A stretch of 64,000 nucleotides of DNA from Hyunsoonleella pacifica. Its GTDB lineage: Bacteria > Bacteroidota > Bacteroidia > Flavobacteriales > Flavobacteriaceae. Where the stretch lies: assembly GCF_004310335.1 (NCBI RefSeq), contig NZ_SIRS01000002.1, positions 62,001-126,000 on the forward strand, read 5' to 3'. The translations under genes and the position numbers were made by a program. Below are positions 24,799 through 34,994 of this stretch, one piece after another. Under the pieces are notes generated by a model. It was given only the letters and a program-made list of their open reading frames with translations. It did not search any database and had not been told where the DNA came from. The stretch's first letter is position 1. Every line of letters starts with the position of its first letter.

Positions 24799-26091
24799 TT
24801 GAGGACAAATTACATTCATAAATTAGAAAGCCCAAAAATATTTAAGCAACAATTATTGATTTGGGCACAGCAGTTTGACGATGTAGTTTGGTTAGATTCC
24901 AATAACTACGCACAAAAATATACAAGTTACGATGCGGTTTTAGCGGTAGATGCCTTTACCAGCATTCAAACTGATTATAAAGATGGTTTTGAAAAATTAA
25001 AAGAATACCAAACCACTACAAATGATTGGGTTTTTGGTTATCTCACTTATGATTTAAAAAACGATATAGAGGCTTTAAACTCTAAAAATCACGATGGCTT
25101 AGGGTTTCCAGATCTGTATTTTTTTCAACCTAAAAAGTTGTTTTTGATTAAAGGGAACCAGGTAACCATTCAGTATTTAAACTATGTAGATGATGAACTT
25201 CAAACAGATCTAGAGGCCATTGGCAAATGTGGGCAATCGCAACGCAGTAATCTATGTAGCGATGTTAAAATAAAACTACGAATTCATAAAGACGAGTATT
25301 TTAAAAAAGTCAATAAAATTCTAGAACATATTCATCGAGGCGATATTTATGAGGCTAATTTTTGTCAAGAGTTTTATGCAGAGAACACATGTATTAATCC
25401 TCTGGAAACTTATCAGAATCTCAATGCTATTTCAAATTCGCCGTTTGCATCATTTGTAAAGCAATATGATAAATATGTGCTCTGTGCTTCGCCAGAACGT
25501 TATATAAAAAAAGAAGCGCAAACCATTATTTCTCAGCCTATAAAAGGTACTGCAAAACGCGCTGACAATCCTGTAGAAGATAAGCAACTAAAAGAAGCCC
25601 TAGCAAATGATGAAAAAGAGCGTAGCGAAAACATCATGATAGTAGATTTGGTGCGTAATGATCTCTCAAAAACAGCACAGAAAGGAAGTGTAAAGGTTGA
25701 AGAGTTGTGCAAAATTTATACTTTTGATCAAGTACATCAAATGATTTCTACAGTCACTTCAAAAGTAGCGCCAGAAACACACCCGATAGATGTTGTAAAA
25801 ACCACTTTCCCTATGGGAAGTATGACAGGGGCACCCAAAATTTCTGCAATGCGTATTATTGAAGAGCTAGAAGAAACCAAACGCGGTGTTTATTCGGGAG
25901 CTATAGGTTATTTTAATCCAAATGGCGATTTCGATTTCAACGTGGTCATCCGCAGTATTCTCTACAACGCTACAAAACAATACATTTCTTATTCTGTAGG
26001 TGGCGCCATTACTGCAAAAAGCGATCCATTAAAAGAGTACGAAGAATGTTTGGTTAAGGCTAAAGCAATGAGAGAGGTGTTGGAAAATTAG
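24799..26091 (+). CDS. pabB: Aminodeoxychorismate synthase component I
   Basis: A 430-residue chorismate-utilising enzyme that makes 4-amino-4-deoxychorismate for folate synthesis with a glutaminase partner. The C-terminal half has the family motifs: IHRGDIYEANFCQEF, CASPERYI, QPIKGTAKR, IMIVDLVRNDLSK, TFPMGSMTGAPKISAMRIIEELE, RGVYSGAIGYF and FNVVIRSI. The IKGT/RG and NFCQ context and the absence of a TrpE-like N-terminus favour PabB over anthranilate synthase. The start is TTG at 24799. No pabA or pabC lies beside it. It is monocistronic or followed by a lipoprotein gene about 200 bp later. Confidence 0.88.
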   Translation: MRTNYIHKLESPKIFKQQLLIWAQQFDDVVWLDSNNYAQKYTSYDAVLAVDAFTSIQTDYKDGFEKLKEYQTTTNDWVFGYLTYDLKNDIEALNSKNHDGLGFPDLYFFQPKKLFLIKGNQVTIQYLNYVDDELQTDLEAIGKCGQSQRSNLCSDVKIKLRIHKDEYFKKVNKILEHIHRGDIYEANFCQEFYAENTCINPLETYQNLNAISNSPFASFVKQYDKYVLCASPERYIKKEAQTIISQPIKGTAKRADNPVEDKQLKEALANDEKERSENIMIVDLVRNDLSKTAQKGSVKVEELCKIYTFDQVHQMISTVTSKVAPETHPIDVVKTTFPMGSMTGAPKISAMRIIEELEETKRGVYSGAIGYFNPNGDFDFNVVIRSILYNATKQYISYSVGGAITAKSDPLKEYEECLVKAKAMREVLEN

Positions 26092-26293
26092 TGTTTTTAT
26101 GGTGTAATCCAGAGGGGGCGAGGCTGTCTTCAAGCAGACTTTCATTAGTCGTTATTTGCTAGGAGCTTCAAAATATGTTCAATCACTTTCTAGCTTGTTG
26201 GAAAAAGTAGTATCTTAAAACTTTGTGTCTTTGCATCTTTGCGTGAGAAAAATAAAACTTAACTTTGGATACAATTTAACATATACCCACTTG

Positions 26294-26935
26294 ATGCGAA
26301 TATTTCCCTTATTACTACTGTTGTTATTTTTTAGCAGCTGTAAGCAAGAAAAGAATTTGCCTAAGTCATTTGATTACGGCGTTGTAGAAAACAATGTTTA
26401 TAAAAATAAATTTTTTAGATTTTCTGTACCGATACATAAGGGTTGGGTAGTACAAGGTAAAAAGCAAATAGAAGATTTGAAGTCTCAATCAGAAGATATC
26501 CTTCATGGAGGAGATAAAAATCTCAAAGAAGTAATAGACGCATCAATGGTAAATATTGCAGAGCTTTTAATGGTTTCAAAATATGAAATTGGGACTACTG
26601 AATTAGCTAACCCAACACTATTGGTTAATGTTGAAAACTTAGAGTCTGCAAAAGGTGTTAAAACAATTGATGAGTATCTTATACAAGCCAAAAATTACCT
26701 AGCTCAATTGAATATGGAGGTTAATTTTAAAAAAGAACCCTATGATATCAACATAGGAGACGAGAACTTTAGGTGTTTAGAAATTGAAAACTTAACTTTT
26801 GGAATCAGTCAAGATTATTATGTTACAATACGTAATGGTTTTGCACTAGCTATTTTTGCTTCATATGCAACTGATACTGGAAAGAGTGAACTATTTCAAA
26901 TGATTGAAAAGATAAAAATGGAGAAACTGGATTAA
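26294..26935 (+). CDS. Lipoprotein of unknown function
   Basis: A 213-residue lipoprotein with signal MRIFPLLLLLLFFSSC (Cys16); the ATG at 26294 places the signal properly and upstream in-frame starts do not. The mature sequence starts with KNLPKSFDYGVVENNVYKNKFFRFSVPIHKGWVV, a pattern common in flavobacterial envelope proteins. It has an alpha/beta profile ending FALAIFASYATDTGKSELFQMIEKI. No domain is recognised. The region just upstream (26220-26250) contains the repetitive CTTTGCATCTTTGCGTGAG string found between genes in many flavobacteria. Confidence 0.7.
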   Translation: MRIFPLLLLLLFFSSCKQEKNLPKSFDYGVVENNVYKNKFFRFSVPIHKGWVVQGKKQIEDLKSQSEDILHGGDKNLKEVIDASMVNIAELLMVSKYEIGTTELANPTLLVNVENLESAKGVKTIDEYLIQAKNYLAQLNMEVNFKKEPYDINIGDENFRCLEIENLTFGISQDYYVTIRNGFALAIFASYATDTGKSELFQMIEKIKMEKLD

Positions 26936-26981
26936 TGTATGTATACTATTTAGTATAATTTCAATAACCGTTACTTTAATC

Positions 26982-28298
26982 GTGTTAGAAAATTTCAAAA
27001 AACATATTGAGAGTAATATATCTTTCCTTAAAGAAAGCAAACTCCTAATAGCCATTTCTGGAGGAATCGACAGTGTTGTGCTAACACATTTATGTTACAA
27101 AGCTGGATTAAATATCTCACTAGCGCACTGCAATTTCAATTTAAGAGGTGCCGAAAGTGATGCCGACGAAGACTTTGTAGTAGAACTTGCTGAAAATTTA
27201 GAAGTAGAAGTGTTTACCCAACGGTTTGATACCGAAAAATATGCACAGGATAACAAACGCTCCATACAAATGGCAGCGCGGGAACTGCGTTACAATTGGT
27301 TTACAGAATTAGCAGACCAATTAAAATTCGACTACATTTTAACAGCACACCACGCTGATGATAATTTAGAAACGTTTTTAATCAACTTTACTCGTGGTAC
27401 AGGGCTGGAAGGTTTAACAGGAATCCCAGAAATTAATGGCAAATTTGTGCGTCCGTTATTGCCATTCTCAAGTGATGCTATTGAAAGCTATGCTAAAGCG
27501 CACAGCATTAATTGGAGAGACGATAGTAGCAACGCATCAGTTAAATACCTTCGTAATAAGCTAAGGCATCAAGTCGTACCAATTCTTAAAGAAATTAACC
27601 CAAGTTTATTACAGAGTTTTCAAACTACTCTAGACAATTTAAACGATACTGCAGATATCGTTGAAGAAAGCACTAATGCTGTATTAAAGCGTGCTATCGA
27701 AACCATGAACGAGCATTTTATAACCTTTAAAATTTCAGAATTTAAAAAGGTAAATAATCCAAAAGCCTATATGTTCGAGGTATTTAAAAGCTTTGGTTTT
27801 ACCCAATGGAATGATTTGGTAGATTTACTGGATGCCGAAACAGGAAAACAAGTATTCTCCAATACACACAGGCTTATAAAAAACAGAGACCAATTATTAT
27901 TAAGTCCGTTTAAAGCCGCAGAAACGCCAAATACTATTAGTGTTTTAGAAGATGAAACACAAAAAGAAACCCCATTTGGAACACTATATTTTGAAGCGGT
28001 AAATACAATATCAAAAACTCAGCAAAACGTAATTTACGTAGATAAGGATACCTTAAAATACCCTTTAGTGTTAAGAAAAAAGAAGGAAGGCGATATATTT
28101 TATCCCTTAGGCATGAAAGGTAAAAAGAAGCTAAGCAAGTATTTTAAAGACGAAAAATTATCGCTCTTAGATAAAGAAAATACATGGTTACTATGTACCG
28201 ATAATGATGCTATTGTTTGGGTAGTTGGAAGGCGAGCGGATGAGCGTTTTAAAATAACAAAAAACACCAAACACATACTTAAAATTGAATTAAGTTAA
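26982..28298 (+). CDS. tilS: tRNA(Ile)-lysidine synthase
   Basis: TilS uses ATP to attach lysine to C34 of tRNA-Ile(CAU), changing both amino acid identity and codon reading. The 438-residue product starts at GTG 26982. It has the N-type ATP pyrophosphatase P-loop ISGGIDSVVL (residues about 24-33), the HCNFNLRG segment, LTAHHADDNLETFLINFTRGTG, and WRDDSSN with the RNxLRH-like element (YLRNKLRHQVVP). The C-terminal TilS domain contains FYPLGMKGKKKLSKYFKDEK. Length and all motifs are typical. Confidence 0.95.
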   Translation: MLENFKKHIESNISFLKESKLLIAISGGIDSVVLTHLCYKAGLNISLAHCNFNLRGAESDADEDFVVELAENLEVEVFTQRFDTEKYAQDNKRSIQMAARELRYNWFTELADQLKFDYILTAHHADDNLETFLINFTRGTGLEGLTGIPEINGKFVRPLLPFSSDAIESYAKAHSINWRDDSSNASVKYLRNKLRHQVVPILKEINPSLLQSFQTTLDNLNDTADIVEESTNAVLKRAIETMNEHFITFKISEFKKVNNPKAYMFEVFKSFGFTQWNDLVDLLDAETGKQVFSNTHRLIKNRDQLLLSPFKAAETPNTISVLEDETQKETPFGTLYFEAVNTISKTQQNVIYVDKDTLKYPLVLRKKKEGDIFYPLGMKGKKKLSKYFKDEKLSLLDKENTWLLCTDNDAIVWVVGRRADERFKITKNTKHILKIELS

Positions 28299-28366
28299 GG
28301 TGTATTGCTTCGGCATGTGCTGAATGCGTTTCAGTAAGGCAGGAATCCAAACAAATAATATTAATT

Positions 28367-28705
28367 TTATTTTTCCACGTGCGTTTCAATAACATACTCG
28401 CCCCAATCAATAATAGATTGAATTAACGGAATAACACTTTTACCAAACTCAGTTAATTTATATTCCACTCTTAAAGGCGGTTTGGATGTGTAAACATTGC
28501 GTTCAATAAGCCCATCGTGTTCTAAAGTTTTTAATTGTAAACTCAACGTACGTTCAGTAACCGATGGTATTTCTTTGCGTAGTTCGTTATATCGCAAGGT
28601 TTTATCAATTAAATGATATAGAATTACCGTTTTCCATTTACCACCAATAATACCCATAGTTAAGCTAGTACAACACGGATAGGATTTACCTTTAAAAGTA
28701 TACAT
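28367..28705 (-). CDS. HxlR-family transcriptional regulator
   Basis: A 112-residue winged-helix regulator. It shows the family hallmark Cys-containing N-terminus (YPCCTSLTMGIIGGKWKTVILYHL), the DNA-reading segment LRYNELRKEIPSVTERTLSLQLKTLEHDGLIER and the wing PLRVEYKLTEFGKSV. Two adjacent cysteines (residues 11-12) could sense electrophiles or oxidants as in HypR/YodB. It is divergent from a nitroreductase gene, the common arrangement for quinone- or aldehyde-responsive HxlR regulators. A 10-bp inverted repeat between them is the likely operator. Confidence 0.92.
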   Translation of the reverse strand: MYTFKGKSYPCCTSLTMGIIGGKWKTVILYHLIDKTLRYNELRKEIPSVTERTLSLQLKTLEHDGLIERNVYTSKPPLRVEYKLTEFGKSVIPLIQSIIDWGEYVIETHVEK

Positions 28706-28757
28706 GATTTTAAATTTTTTCTAACTATCATTTATGACCGTTATTGCAAAGATAAAA

Positions 28758-28794
28758 TACTATACTTAAGTTTGCAACTATAAAAAGTATAGTA
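28758..28794. promoter_or_regulatory. Candidate HxlR operator overlapping the nitroreductase promoter
   Basis: TACTATACTT (28758-28767) and AAGTATAGTA (28785-28794) are perfect inverted arms separated by 17 bp. The -7 box TAAGTTTG (28767-28774) for the nitroreductase gene lies between them, so binding would block RNA polymerase. Confidence 0.6.
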
Positions 28795-28806
28795 AAAATA
28801 TAAAAC

Positions 28807-29481
28807 ATGGAAAAACCAAATATTTCACAAGAAGCTATTTTAAATGCCTTTAATTACAGGCATGCTACAAAAGAGTTTGATGCTACTAAAAAATTATCAA
28901 AAGCCGATATAGATTTTATCTTAAAAACAGCCAACCTATCTCCAAGTTCCTTTGGTTTTGAGCCTTGGCATTTTGTAGTAGTACAAGATAAAGACTTAAG
29001 AGAATTACTAAAACCAGTGGCATGGGGCGCTCCCGTAAAGTTAGATACCGCAAGTCACTTTATTTTAGGCTTAAGTATGAAAGCACCTATGACGAAATGG
29101 GACTCAGGTTATATCATGCATATGATGAAAGATGTAAAGCAGTTTCCGCAAGATGTGATAGAGATGTACTCAGGGTTTTATAAAAATTTTCAGAAAGAAG
29201 ATTTTAATTTAGATACCGATAAAAAATTATTTGATTGGGCATCTAAGCAAACCTATATTGCATTAGCAAATATGATGACGGCCGCTGCACTAAATGGTAT
29301 TGATAGTTGCCCGATTGAAGGATTTCATCAAGAAAAAACAGAAGCCTTATTGCAAGATAAATTTGGAATAGATACTAGTAAATATGGTATGTCTTATATG
29401 GTAGCCTTTGGGTATAGAAAAGCTGCGCCACCTCATGCCAAATCTAGAAGACCAATTGACGATATTGTAACTTGGAAATAG
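28807..29481 (+). CDS. Nitroreductase family NAD(P)H-dependent oxidoreductase
   Basis: A 224-residue FMN enzyme of the NfsB-like group. It has the N-terminal NYRHATKEFDATKKLSKADIDFILKTANLSPSSFGFEPWHFVVV signature (Arg and Ser contacts to FMN), a central helix region with YIALANMMTAAALNGIDSCPIEGF, and the C-terminal AFGYRKAAPPHAKSRR. It would reduce nitroaromatics, quinones or flavins using two-electron transfer. The divergent HxlR gene with a shared operator suggests induction by quinone or aldehyde stress. Confidence 0.92.
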   Translation: MEKPNISQEAILNAFNYRHATKEFDATKKLSKADIDFILKTANLSPSSFGFEPWHFVVVQDKDLRELLKPVAWGAPVKLDTASHFILGLSMKAPMTKWDSGYIMHMMKDVKQFPQDVIEMYSGFYKNFQKEDFNLDTDKKLFDWASKQTYIALANMMTAAALNGIDSCPIEGFHQEKTEALLQDKFGIDTSKYGMSYMVAFGYRKAAPPHAKSRRPIDDIVTWK

Positions 29482-29584
29482 AGGTTAATACACCAGACAA
29501 AAAAGAATTAAACGAAAGTTTAGTTCTTTTTTTTTATCCATAAAATAACCTCGTAACTTCGTTGATATTTTACAGGTTATAACA

Positions 29585-31207
29585 ATGAAACTACTTGGAA
29601 ATATAGTAGACATCCCAAATAAACGCATTTACAAAGGCGAAATTACCATAGCCAATGGTAAAATAGCTGCTATTGTGGAGAAAGCACATGATGTAGACCA
29701 TTACATTCTGCCAGGGTTTGTAGATGCGCATATTCACATAGAAAGTTCTATGCTAGTACCATCAGAATTTGCTAGAATAGCTGTAAAGCATGGTACTGTA
29801 GCTACAGTGTCTGATCCACACGAAATTGCCAACGTATTAGGTGTTGCTGGTGTAGAATTTATGATTGAAAACGGAAAACAAGTACCGTTTAAATTCAATT
29901 TTGGAGCACCGTCTTGTGTGCCTGCAACTAGTTTTGAATCGGCAGGAGCAGTTATAGATTCAGAAGGTATTAAAACACTATTGAAAAATCCAGATATTAA
30001 ATACCTCGCAGAACTAATGAATTACCCAGGTGTAATTTTTGATGATGCAGAGGTGTTAAAAAAAATAGCCTGGGCAAAATATTACAACAAACCTGTTGAT
30101 GGACATGCACCTGGAGTAAGAAGAGACGATATTACCAAATACATTAACGCGGGTATCACAACCGACCACGAATGTTTTACTTATGAAGAAGCCATAGAGA
30201 AACTCGAAAAAGGCATGAAAATTTTAATACGTGAGGGTAGTGCTGCTAAAAATTTTGAGGCTTTAATCGATTTGCTTCCTGAGCATTTTGATCGTATGAT
30301 GTTCTGTAGCGATGATAAACATCCAGACGATTTACTTCTTGGGCATATAAATCAATTATGCGAAAGAGCAGTGTCTAAAAGAATTGATGTTTTTAAAGTG
30401 TTGCAATCTGCTTGCATTAACCCTGTAAAGCATTACAATTTAGATGTTGGATTGTTACAAGTTGGGGACGCAGTCGATTGTATTGTAGTAGAAGATTTAA
30501 ATCATTTTAAAACACTTCAAACGTACATTAATGGTGAATTGGTTTTTGATAATGATACATCTTTAATCGAGCCAGTACAGTTTAAAAACTTAAATAATTT
30601 TAGTTGTGAAGCGAAAGATGTATCAGATTTTGAATTTGTATCAGCCGCAAAGCAAATCCGCGTTATCGAAGCTTTAGAAGGACAACTGGTAACCAATGAA
30701 CTCATAGCGGAAGCCACAGTAGAAAACGGGAATTTAGTGTCAAATATTGAAAATGATATTTTAAAAATAACTGTCGTAAATCGCTACCAAAACCCAAAAC
30801 CTGCACTCGCTTTCATTAAAAATTTTGGTTTAAAAGAGGGCGCTATTGCATCCTCTGTAGGGCACGATTCACATAATATAATTGCGGTTGGTGTATCAGA
30901 TGAAGCCATCTGTAAAGCAGTAAATCTAATTATTGAAAATAAAGGTGGTATTTGTGCTGTATCTCATTCCGAGGAAAAAATAATTCCGCTTCCCGTTGCA
31001 GGAATCATGAGTGATAAAGATTGTGAAACTATTGGTAGTCAATATGCTGAATTAGACCATATGGCAAAGTCTTTAGGTTGCACGTTAAATGCACCGTACA
31101 TGACGTTATCGTTTATGGCTTTATTGGTAATTCCTTCATTGAAATTAAGCGATAAAGGATTATTTAATGGAAAAGATTTTAAATTCACATCTTTAAGCTT
31201 TGATTAA
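29585..31207 (+). CDS. ade: Adenine deaminase
   Basis: A binuclear-metal amidohydrolase converting adenine to hypoxanthine and ammonia in purine salvage. The 540-residue product has the metal-binding HIHIESSM, the [13 protein letters not shown] segment, [19 protein letters not shown] and [12 protein letters not shown], all typical of AdeC-type enzymes. The C-terminal domain has [12 protein letters not shown], which is conserved in bacterial adenine deaminases. Length is normal (B. subtilis AdeC is about 577). A poly-T tract upstream (29527-29535) precedes a -7-like TAACTTCG. Confidence 0.94.
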   Translation: MKLLGNIVDIPNKRIYKGEITIANGKIAAIVEKAHDVDHYILPGFVDAHIHIESSMLVPSEFARIAVKHGTVATVSDPHEIANVLGVAGVEFMIENGKQVPFKFNFGAPSCVPATSFESAGAVIDSEGIKTLLKNPDIKYLAELMNYPGVIFDDAEVLKKIAWAKYYNKPVDGHAPGVRRDDITKYINAGITTDHECFTYEEAIEKLEKGMKILIREGSAAKNFEALIDLLPEHFDRMMFCSDDKHPDDLLLGHINQLCERAVSKRIDVFKVLQSACINPVKHYNLDVGLLQVGDAVDCIVVEDLNHFKTLQTYINGELVFDNDTSLIEPVQFKNLNNFSCEAKDVSDFEFVSAAKQIRVIEALEGQLVTNELIAEATVENGNLVSNIENDILKITVVNRYQNPKPALAFIKNFGLKEGAIASSVGHDSHNIIAVGVSDEAICKAVNLIIENKGGICAVSHSEEKIIPLPVAGIMSDKDCETIGSQYAELDHMAKSLGCTLNAPYMTLSFMALLVIPSLKLSDKGLFNGKDFKFTSLSFD

Positions 31208-31238
31208 TCACACTCAATCATCAACCAAAAACCATTAA

Positions 31239-32198
31239 ATGCCAATAGTAGAATCAACTTATAAGCCACCATTTTATTTTAAAAACGGTTTTATAGCTAC
31301 AGTGTATTCTGGATTATTCAGAAGGGTAAAATTAAAGCAAGAGCGGGAAAGAATCACTCTAAGTGATGGCGATTTTATGGATTTGGATTGGAGTTATTCC
31401 AAAAACAAATCCAAAGAACTTATTATCTTATTACATGGTTTAGAAGGTCATGGTCAACGTCCATACATGACTGGGGCTGCAAAGCATTATAATAATAATG
31501 GTATAGATGCTGTCTGCATGAATTTTAGAGGCTGTAGTGGCGAAAACAATTTGTTTTATTATAGTTATCATTCAGGATTTACAAATGATTTACATGCGGT
31601 AATTCAACATGCTGTTTCATCTAAAGGCTATTCTAAGATTTACATAAAAGGCATTAGTTTGGGAGCAAATATTATTTTGAAATATTTGGGAGAGCACTCT
31701 GGTATTTTTAAAGAAGTAAAATCTGCTGTAGCTGTCTCTGTTCCAGTGGATTTGCATGGGTCATGTAAAGAGCTTCACAAACTAAAAAACAAACCATTTC
31801 ATGATCGGTTTTTAAAAGATTTAGTAAAGCATTTAAAAGAAAAACAACAACGTTTTCCTGATAAATTATCTATTGAAGACGTTAACAGTATTAAAACATT
31901 AATAGAATTCGACAATGTGTATACCTCAAGGGCGCATGGTTTTAAAGATGCTTTAGACTATTATGAAAAATGCAGCAGTTTACAATTTTTGCCAAATATT
32001 AAAATCCCTACTTTAATAATAAACGCTTTAAACGATTCGTTTTTATCGCCAGAATGTTATCCTGTTAAAGAAGCAAAAAATAATCCTAATTTATTTCTAG
32101 AAATGCCAAATTTTGGAGGACATGCTGGTTTTATTGATAAAGATAATCTGTATTACAACGAAAGGCGTGCATTAGAATTTTGTAGTACATCTTCATAA
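31239..32198 (+). CDS. Alpha/beta-hydrolase, YheT family
   Basis: A 319-residue cytosolic alpha/beta hydrolase. Characteristic YheT features are the N-terminal YKPPFYFKNGFIATVYSGLFRR, the oxyanion segment LLHGLEGHG, MNFRGCSGENN and the nucleophile elbow IKGISLGANIILKYLG with the catalytic Ser. The acid is in NALNDSFLSPE, and the His lies in NFGGHAGFID. Members hydrolyse short-chain esters in vitro; the natural substrate is unknown. It is 31 bp downstream of ade and may share its transcript. Confidence 0.88.
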   Translation: MPIVESTYKPPFYFKNGFIATVYSGLFRRVKLKQERERITLSDGDFMDLDWSYSKNKSKELIILLHGLEGHGQRPYMTGAAKHYNNNGIDAVCMNFRGCSGENNLFYYSYHSGFTNDLHAVIQHAVSSKGYSKIYIKGISLGANIILKYLGEHSGIFKEVKSAVAVSVPVDLHGSCKELHKLKNKPFHDRFLKDLVKHLKEKQQRFPDKLSIEDVNSIKTLIEFDNVYTSRAHGFKDALDYYEKCSSLQFLPNIKIPTLIINALNDSFLSPECYPVKEAKNNPNLFLEMPNFGGHAGFIDKDNLYYNERRALEFCSTSS

Positions 32199-32290
32199 GA
32201 TTAAATTTTATTAGTTAATCGATTGTTAAATATTGAGGAACTAGCATAGTAGCCTATAATTTTTTTATACCTTTTTGAAAAAATTATAAT

Positions 32291-32752
32291 ATGCCAACAT
32301 TCAATTTAAAAATTAATGGTAAAGCACATGCTGTAGAGGCAGATGCAGATACACCGTTATTGTGGGTTTTAAGAGATAAAATTAATCTAGTTGGTACCAA
32401 ATTCGGGTGCGGTATTGGCCAATGTGGTGCTTGTACGGTGCATGTAGATGGTAGTGCTATGCGTAGTTGTTTATTGCAAGTGTCTCAAGCTGAAGATATG
32501 GAAATAACTACTATTGAAGGTTTGTCAGAAGACGGAAATCATCCTGTTCAAGAAGCTTGGAAAACTATTGATGTACCACAATGTGGCTATTGTCAAGCCG
32601 GACAAATTATGACAGCGTCTGCATTCTTAAAAGAAAATCCAAACCCCTCAAATGATGATATTAGAAATGCCATGAACGGTAATATTTGCAGATGTGCATC
32701 CTACAATAGTATTGAAGAAGCAGTGCAATTAGCATCAAAAAAATTAAGTTAA
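32291..32752 (+). CDS. Molybdenum hydroxylase small subunit, two [2Fe-2S] clusters
   Basis: A 153-residue electron-transfer subunit of a xanthine-oxidase-family enzyme (IorA/CoxS/XdhC-like small subunit). The N-terminal plant-type ferredoxin cluster uses Cys40, Cys45, Cys48 and Cys60 (GCGIGQCGAC). The C-terminal helical cluster uses Cys98, Cys101, Cys133 and Cys135 (QCGYCQAG and NICRCASY). All eight ligands are present. It is followed after 19 bp by the large molybdopterin subunit. No FAD subunit is present, as in isoquinoline 1-oxidoreductase-type or aldehyde dehydrogenase enzymes that pass electrons to membrane acceptors. Confidence 0.94.
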   Translation: MPTFNLKINGKAHAVEADADTPLLWVLRDKINLVGTKFGCGIGQCGACTVHVDGSAMRSCLLQVSQAEDMEITTIEGLSEDGNHPVQEAWKTIDVPQCGYCQAGQIMTASAFLKENPNPSNDDIRNAMNGNICRCASYNSIEEAVQLASKKLS

Positions 32753-32771
32753 CCTAATCACAAAAATTAAA

Positions 32772-34979
32772 ATGAAACATACATTCAGTAGAAGATCATT
32801 CTTAAAAACATCAGCACTTGCAAGTGGTGGTATGTTAATTGGGTTTAACTTATTCAATGCCTGTAAATCAGATGTTGAACTCCCAGTAGATTTAAGTCAG
32901 CTTAATTACAAAGATTTCAATGCATATATTAAGATATCCCCAGAAGGAAAAGTAACCATATATTCTGTAAACCCAGAGATTGGTCAAGGCGTAAAAACAT
33001 CAATGCCCATGATAATAGCAGAAGAATTGGATGTAGTTTGGGACGATGTGTATGTTGTACAAGCGCCTTTAGATACTGAAAGTTATCGTAACCAAACGGC
33101 CGGGGGAAGTCAATCTATTAGAAGAAGTTGGCAACCGCTGCGTGAAACAGGAGCCACTGCAAAACAAATGCTAATAAATGCCGCAGCAGCACGTTGGGGT
33201 ATAGCTGCAAATACATGTTCAGCAAAAAAAGGTGTAATATCTAATGCTAATGGGGATACTTTAGGCTATGGAGATGTGGTTGAAGCAGCAGCTGTATTAG
33301 ATGTTCCAGAAGATATCACACTAAAAGATCCAAAAGACTTTACCATTGTGGGTAAGGGAAAAAGTAATGTGGATATCCATAAAATTATAACAGGAAAACC
33401 ACTGTTTGGACTAGATTATAAAGAAGAAGGCATGCTATATGCTTCTGTATTGAGACCACCTGCATTTGGTCAAATATTAGAATCTTATGATGCAACTAAA
33501 GCAAAAGCACTACCAGGAGTAATTGATGTGATTACCATTGGGGAAAAAGCGAGAACCATGTTAACTAAAGGTAAGCCCAATTGGAGTGTGAAATTAAGTA
33601 CAACAGATAAAGTTGTAGTTATTGGCAGAACAACTTGGGATGTTATTAAGGGTAAAAAAGCAATAACGGCTAGTTGGAAAACTGATACTAGTTTAGAAAG
33701 TTCAGATGGGCATGATAAAAAACTATTGGATTTAGTAAATGGTAAAAGATTTAGAACGCGACGTAAAGACGGTAACGTAAAAAAAGCATTTGCAAATGCT
33801 GATAAGGTTTTAGAGCGTGTATATACATCCACGTTTTTACCACATAATACTATGGAACCTATGAATTTTTTCGCCAATGTTACACCTGAAACCGTGTATT
33901 TGGTAGGGCCTACACAAACGCCAGAGGCTGCAGAAGAAGCTGTAGCAGCTATGTTAGGAAGGCCTGTAGAAGACATTCATGTTGATCTTACAAGAATGGG
34001 TGGCGGTTTCGGAAGGCGCCTCTATAATGATTACGTTTTGGAAGCAGTTGAAATTTCAGATGCTATTAAAAAACCTGTCAAGATGATATCAACTAGAGAA
34101 GATGATATGACAACAGGTGTGTACAGGCCAGCAAGTAAATACAAAATTGCTGCATCTATAAAAGATGGAAAACTCACAGGATATTACCTTAAAGAAGCCT
34201 GTATTAATGGAAATATGTATGGGTTAATTCCTAATTTCTTTCCTGCAGGAGCTATTGAAAATTATCAAGTAGATAGTGCGCGATTAAGAAGTAATATAAC
34301 TGTTGGAGCATGGAGAGCACCTTACACCAACTTTTTAGCAACTGCTGAACAAAGTTTTTTTGACGAACTAGCTGAAGAGTTAGGGGTAGACCGTGTAAAA
34401 CTACACATGGATTTATTGGAAAATGTTAAAAAGAACCCAGATCCAAACATAGAGTATAGTCCAGATAGATTACAAGGTGTTTTAAAAACTGTAGTAGAAA
34501 AATCTAATTGGGGTAATACTACTGAGGGTATTTACCAAGGTTTGTCAGTATATTATTGTCATAATACCCATGTGGCTGAAGTAGCAGATGTAATAATGGA
34601 TAATGGTGTACCAGTAGTTAAAAAGGTAACCTGTGCTATAGACTGTGGTATCGTGGTAAATCCATTAGGAGCAATGAATCAGGCACGGGGTGGTGTTCTG
34701 GATGGTATAGGTCATGCAATGTATGCTGATTTTGGTTTTAAAAACGGTGTACCATCAGCTAATAATTTTAATGGATATCAATTGATTCGAATGTCGCAAA
34801 CCCCTAAAGTAGAAGTGCATTTTATTGAAAGTGATATAGCACCAACAGGTTTAGGAGAACCAACATTACCACCAGTTGGAGCAGCTGTAGCTAATGCTAT
34901 TTATAAAGCAACAGGTAGACGATTAACAAAATTTCCTTACATGAAAAATTTAAATAATAAAGAAGCAATTATAGGTTAA
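32772..34979 (+). CDS. Molybdopterin-binding large subunit, xanthine oxidase family (IorB-like), Tat-exported
   Basis: A 735-residue Moco subunit with a Tat signal (SRRSFLKTSALASGGM) and an Ala-Cys site near residue 31, suggesting export by Tat and possible lipid anchoring. Typical IorB-type sequence is seen: PEIGQGVKTSMPMIIAEEL, QTAGGSQSIRRSW, THNTMEP-like FLPHNTMEPMNFFA, MGGGFGRRLYND, VGAWRAPYTNF, and the C-terminal GLGEPTLPPVGAAVANAIY with the catalytic Glu. The substrate (an aldehyde or N-heterocycle) cannot be read from the sequence. The 2Fe-2S subunit precedes it and an XdhC-type maturation protein follows. Confidence 0.92.
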   Translation: MKHTFSRRSFLKTSALASGGMLIGFNLFNACKSDVELPVDLSQLNYKDFNAYIKISPEGKVTIYSVNPEIGQGVKTSMPMIIAEELDVVWDDVYVVQAPLDTESYRNQTAGGSQSIRRSWQPLRETGATAKQMLINAAAARWGIAANTCSAKKGVISNANGDTLGYGDVVEAAAVLDVPEDITLKDPKDFTIVGKGKSNVDIHKIITGKPLFGLDYKEEGMLYASVLRPPAFGQILESYDATKAKALPGVIDVITIGEKARTMLTKGKPNWSVKLSTTDKVVVIGRTTWDVIKGKKAITASWKTDTSLESSDGHDKKLLDLVNGKRFRTRRKDGNVKKAFANADKVLERVYTSTFLPHNTMEPMNFFANVTPETVYLVGPTQTPEAAEEAVAAMLGRPVEDIHVDLTRMGGGFGRRLYNDYVLEAVEISDAIKKPVKMISTREDDMTTGVYRPASKYKIAASIKDGKLTGYYLKEACINGNMYGLIPNFFPAGAIENYQVDSARLRSNITVGAWRAPYTNFLATAEQSFFDELAEELGVDRVKLHMDLLENVKKNPDPNIEYSPDRLQGVLKTVVEKSNWGNTTEGIYQGLSVYYCHNTHVAEVADVIMDNGVPVVKKVTCAIDCGIVVNPLGAMNQARGGVLDGIGHAMYADFGFKNGVPSANNFNGYQLIRMSQTPKVEVHFIESDIAPTGLGEPTLPPVGAAVANAIYKATGRRLTKFPYMKNLNNKEAIIG

Positions 34980-34994
34980 CTAATACATTAATTT

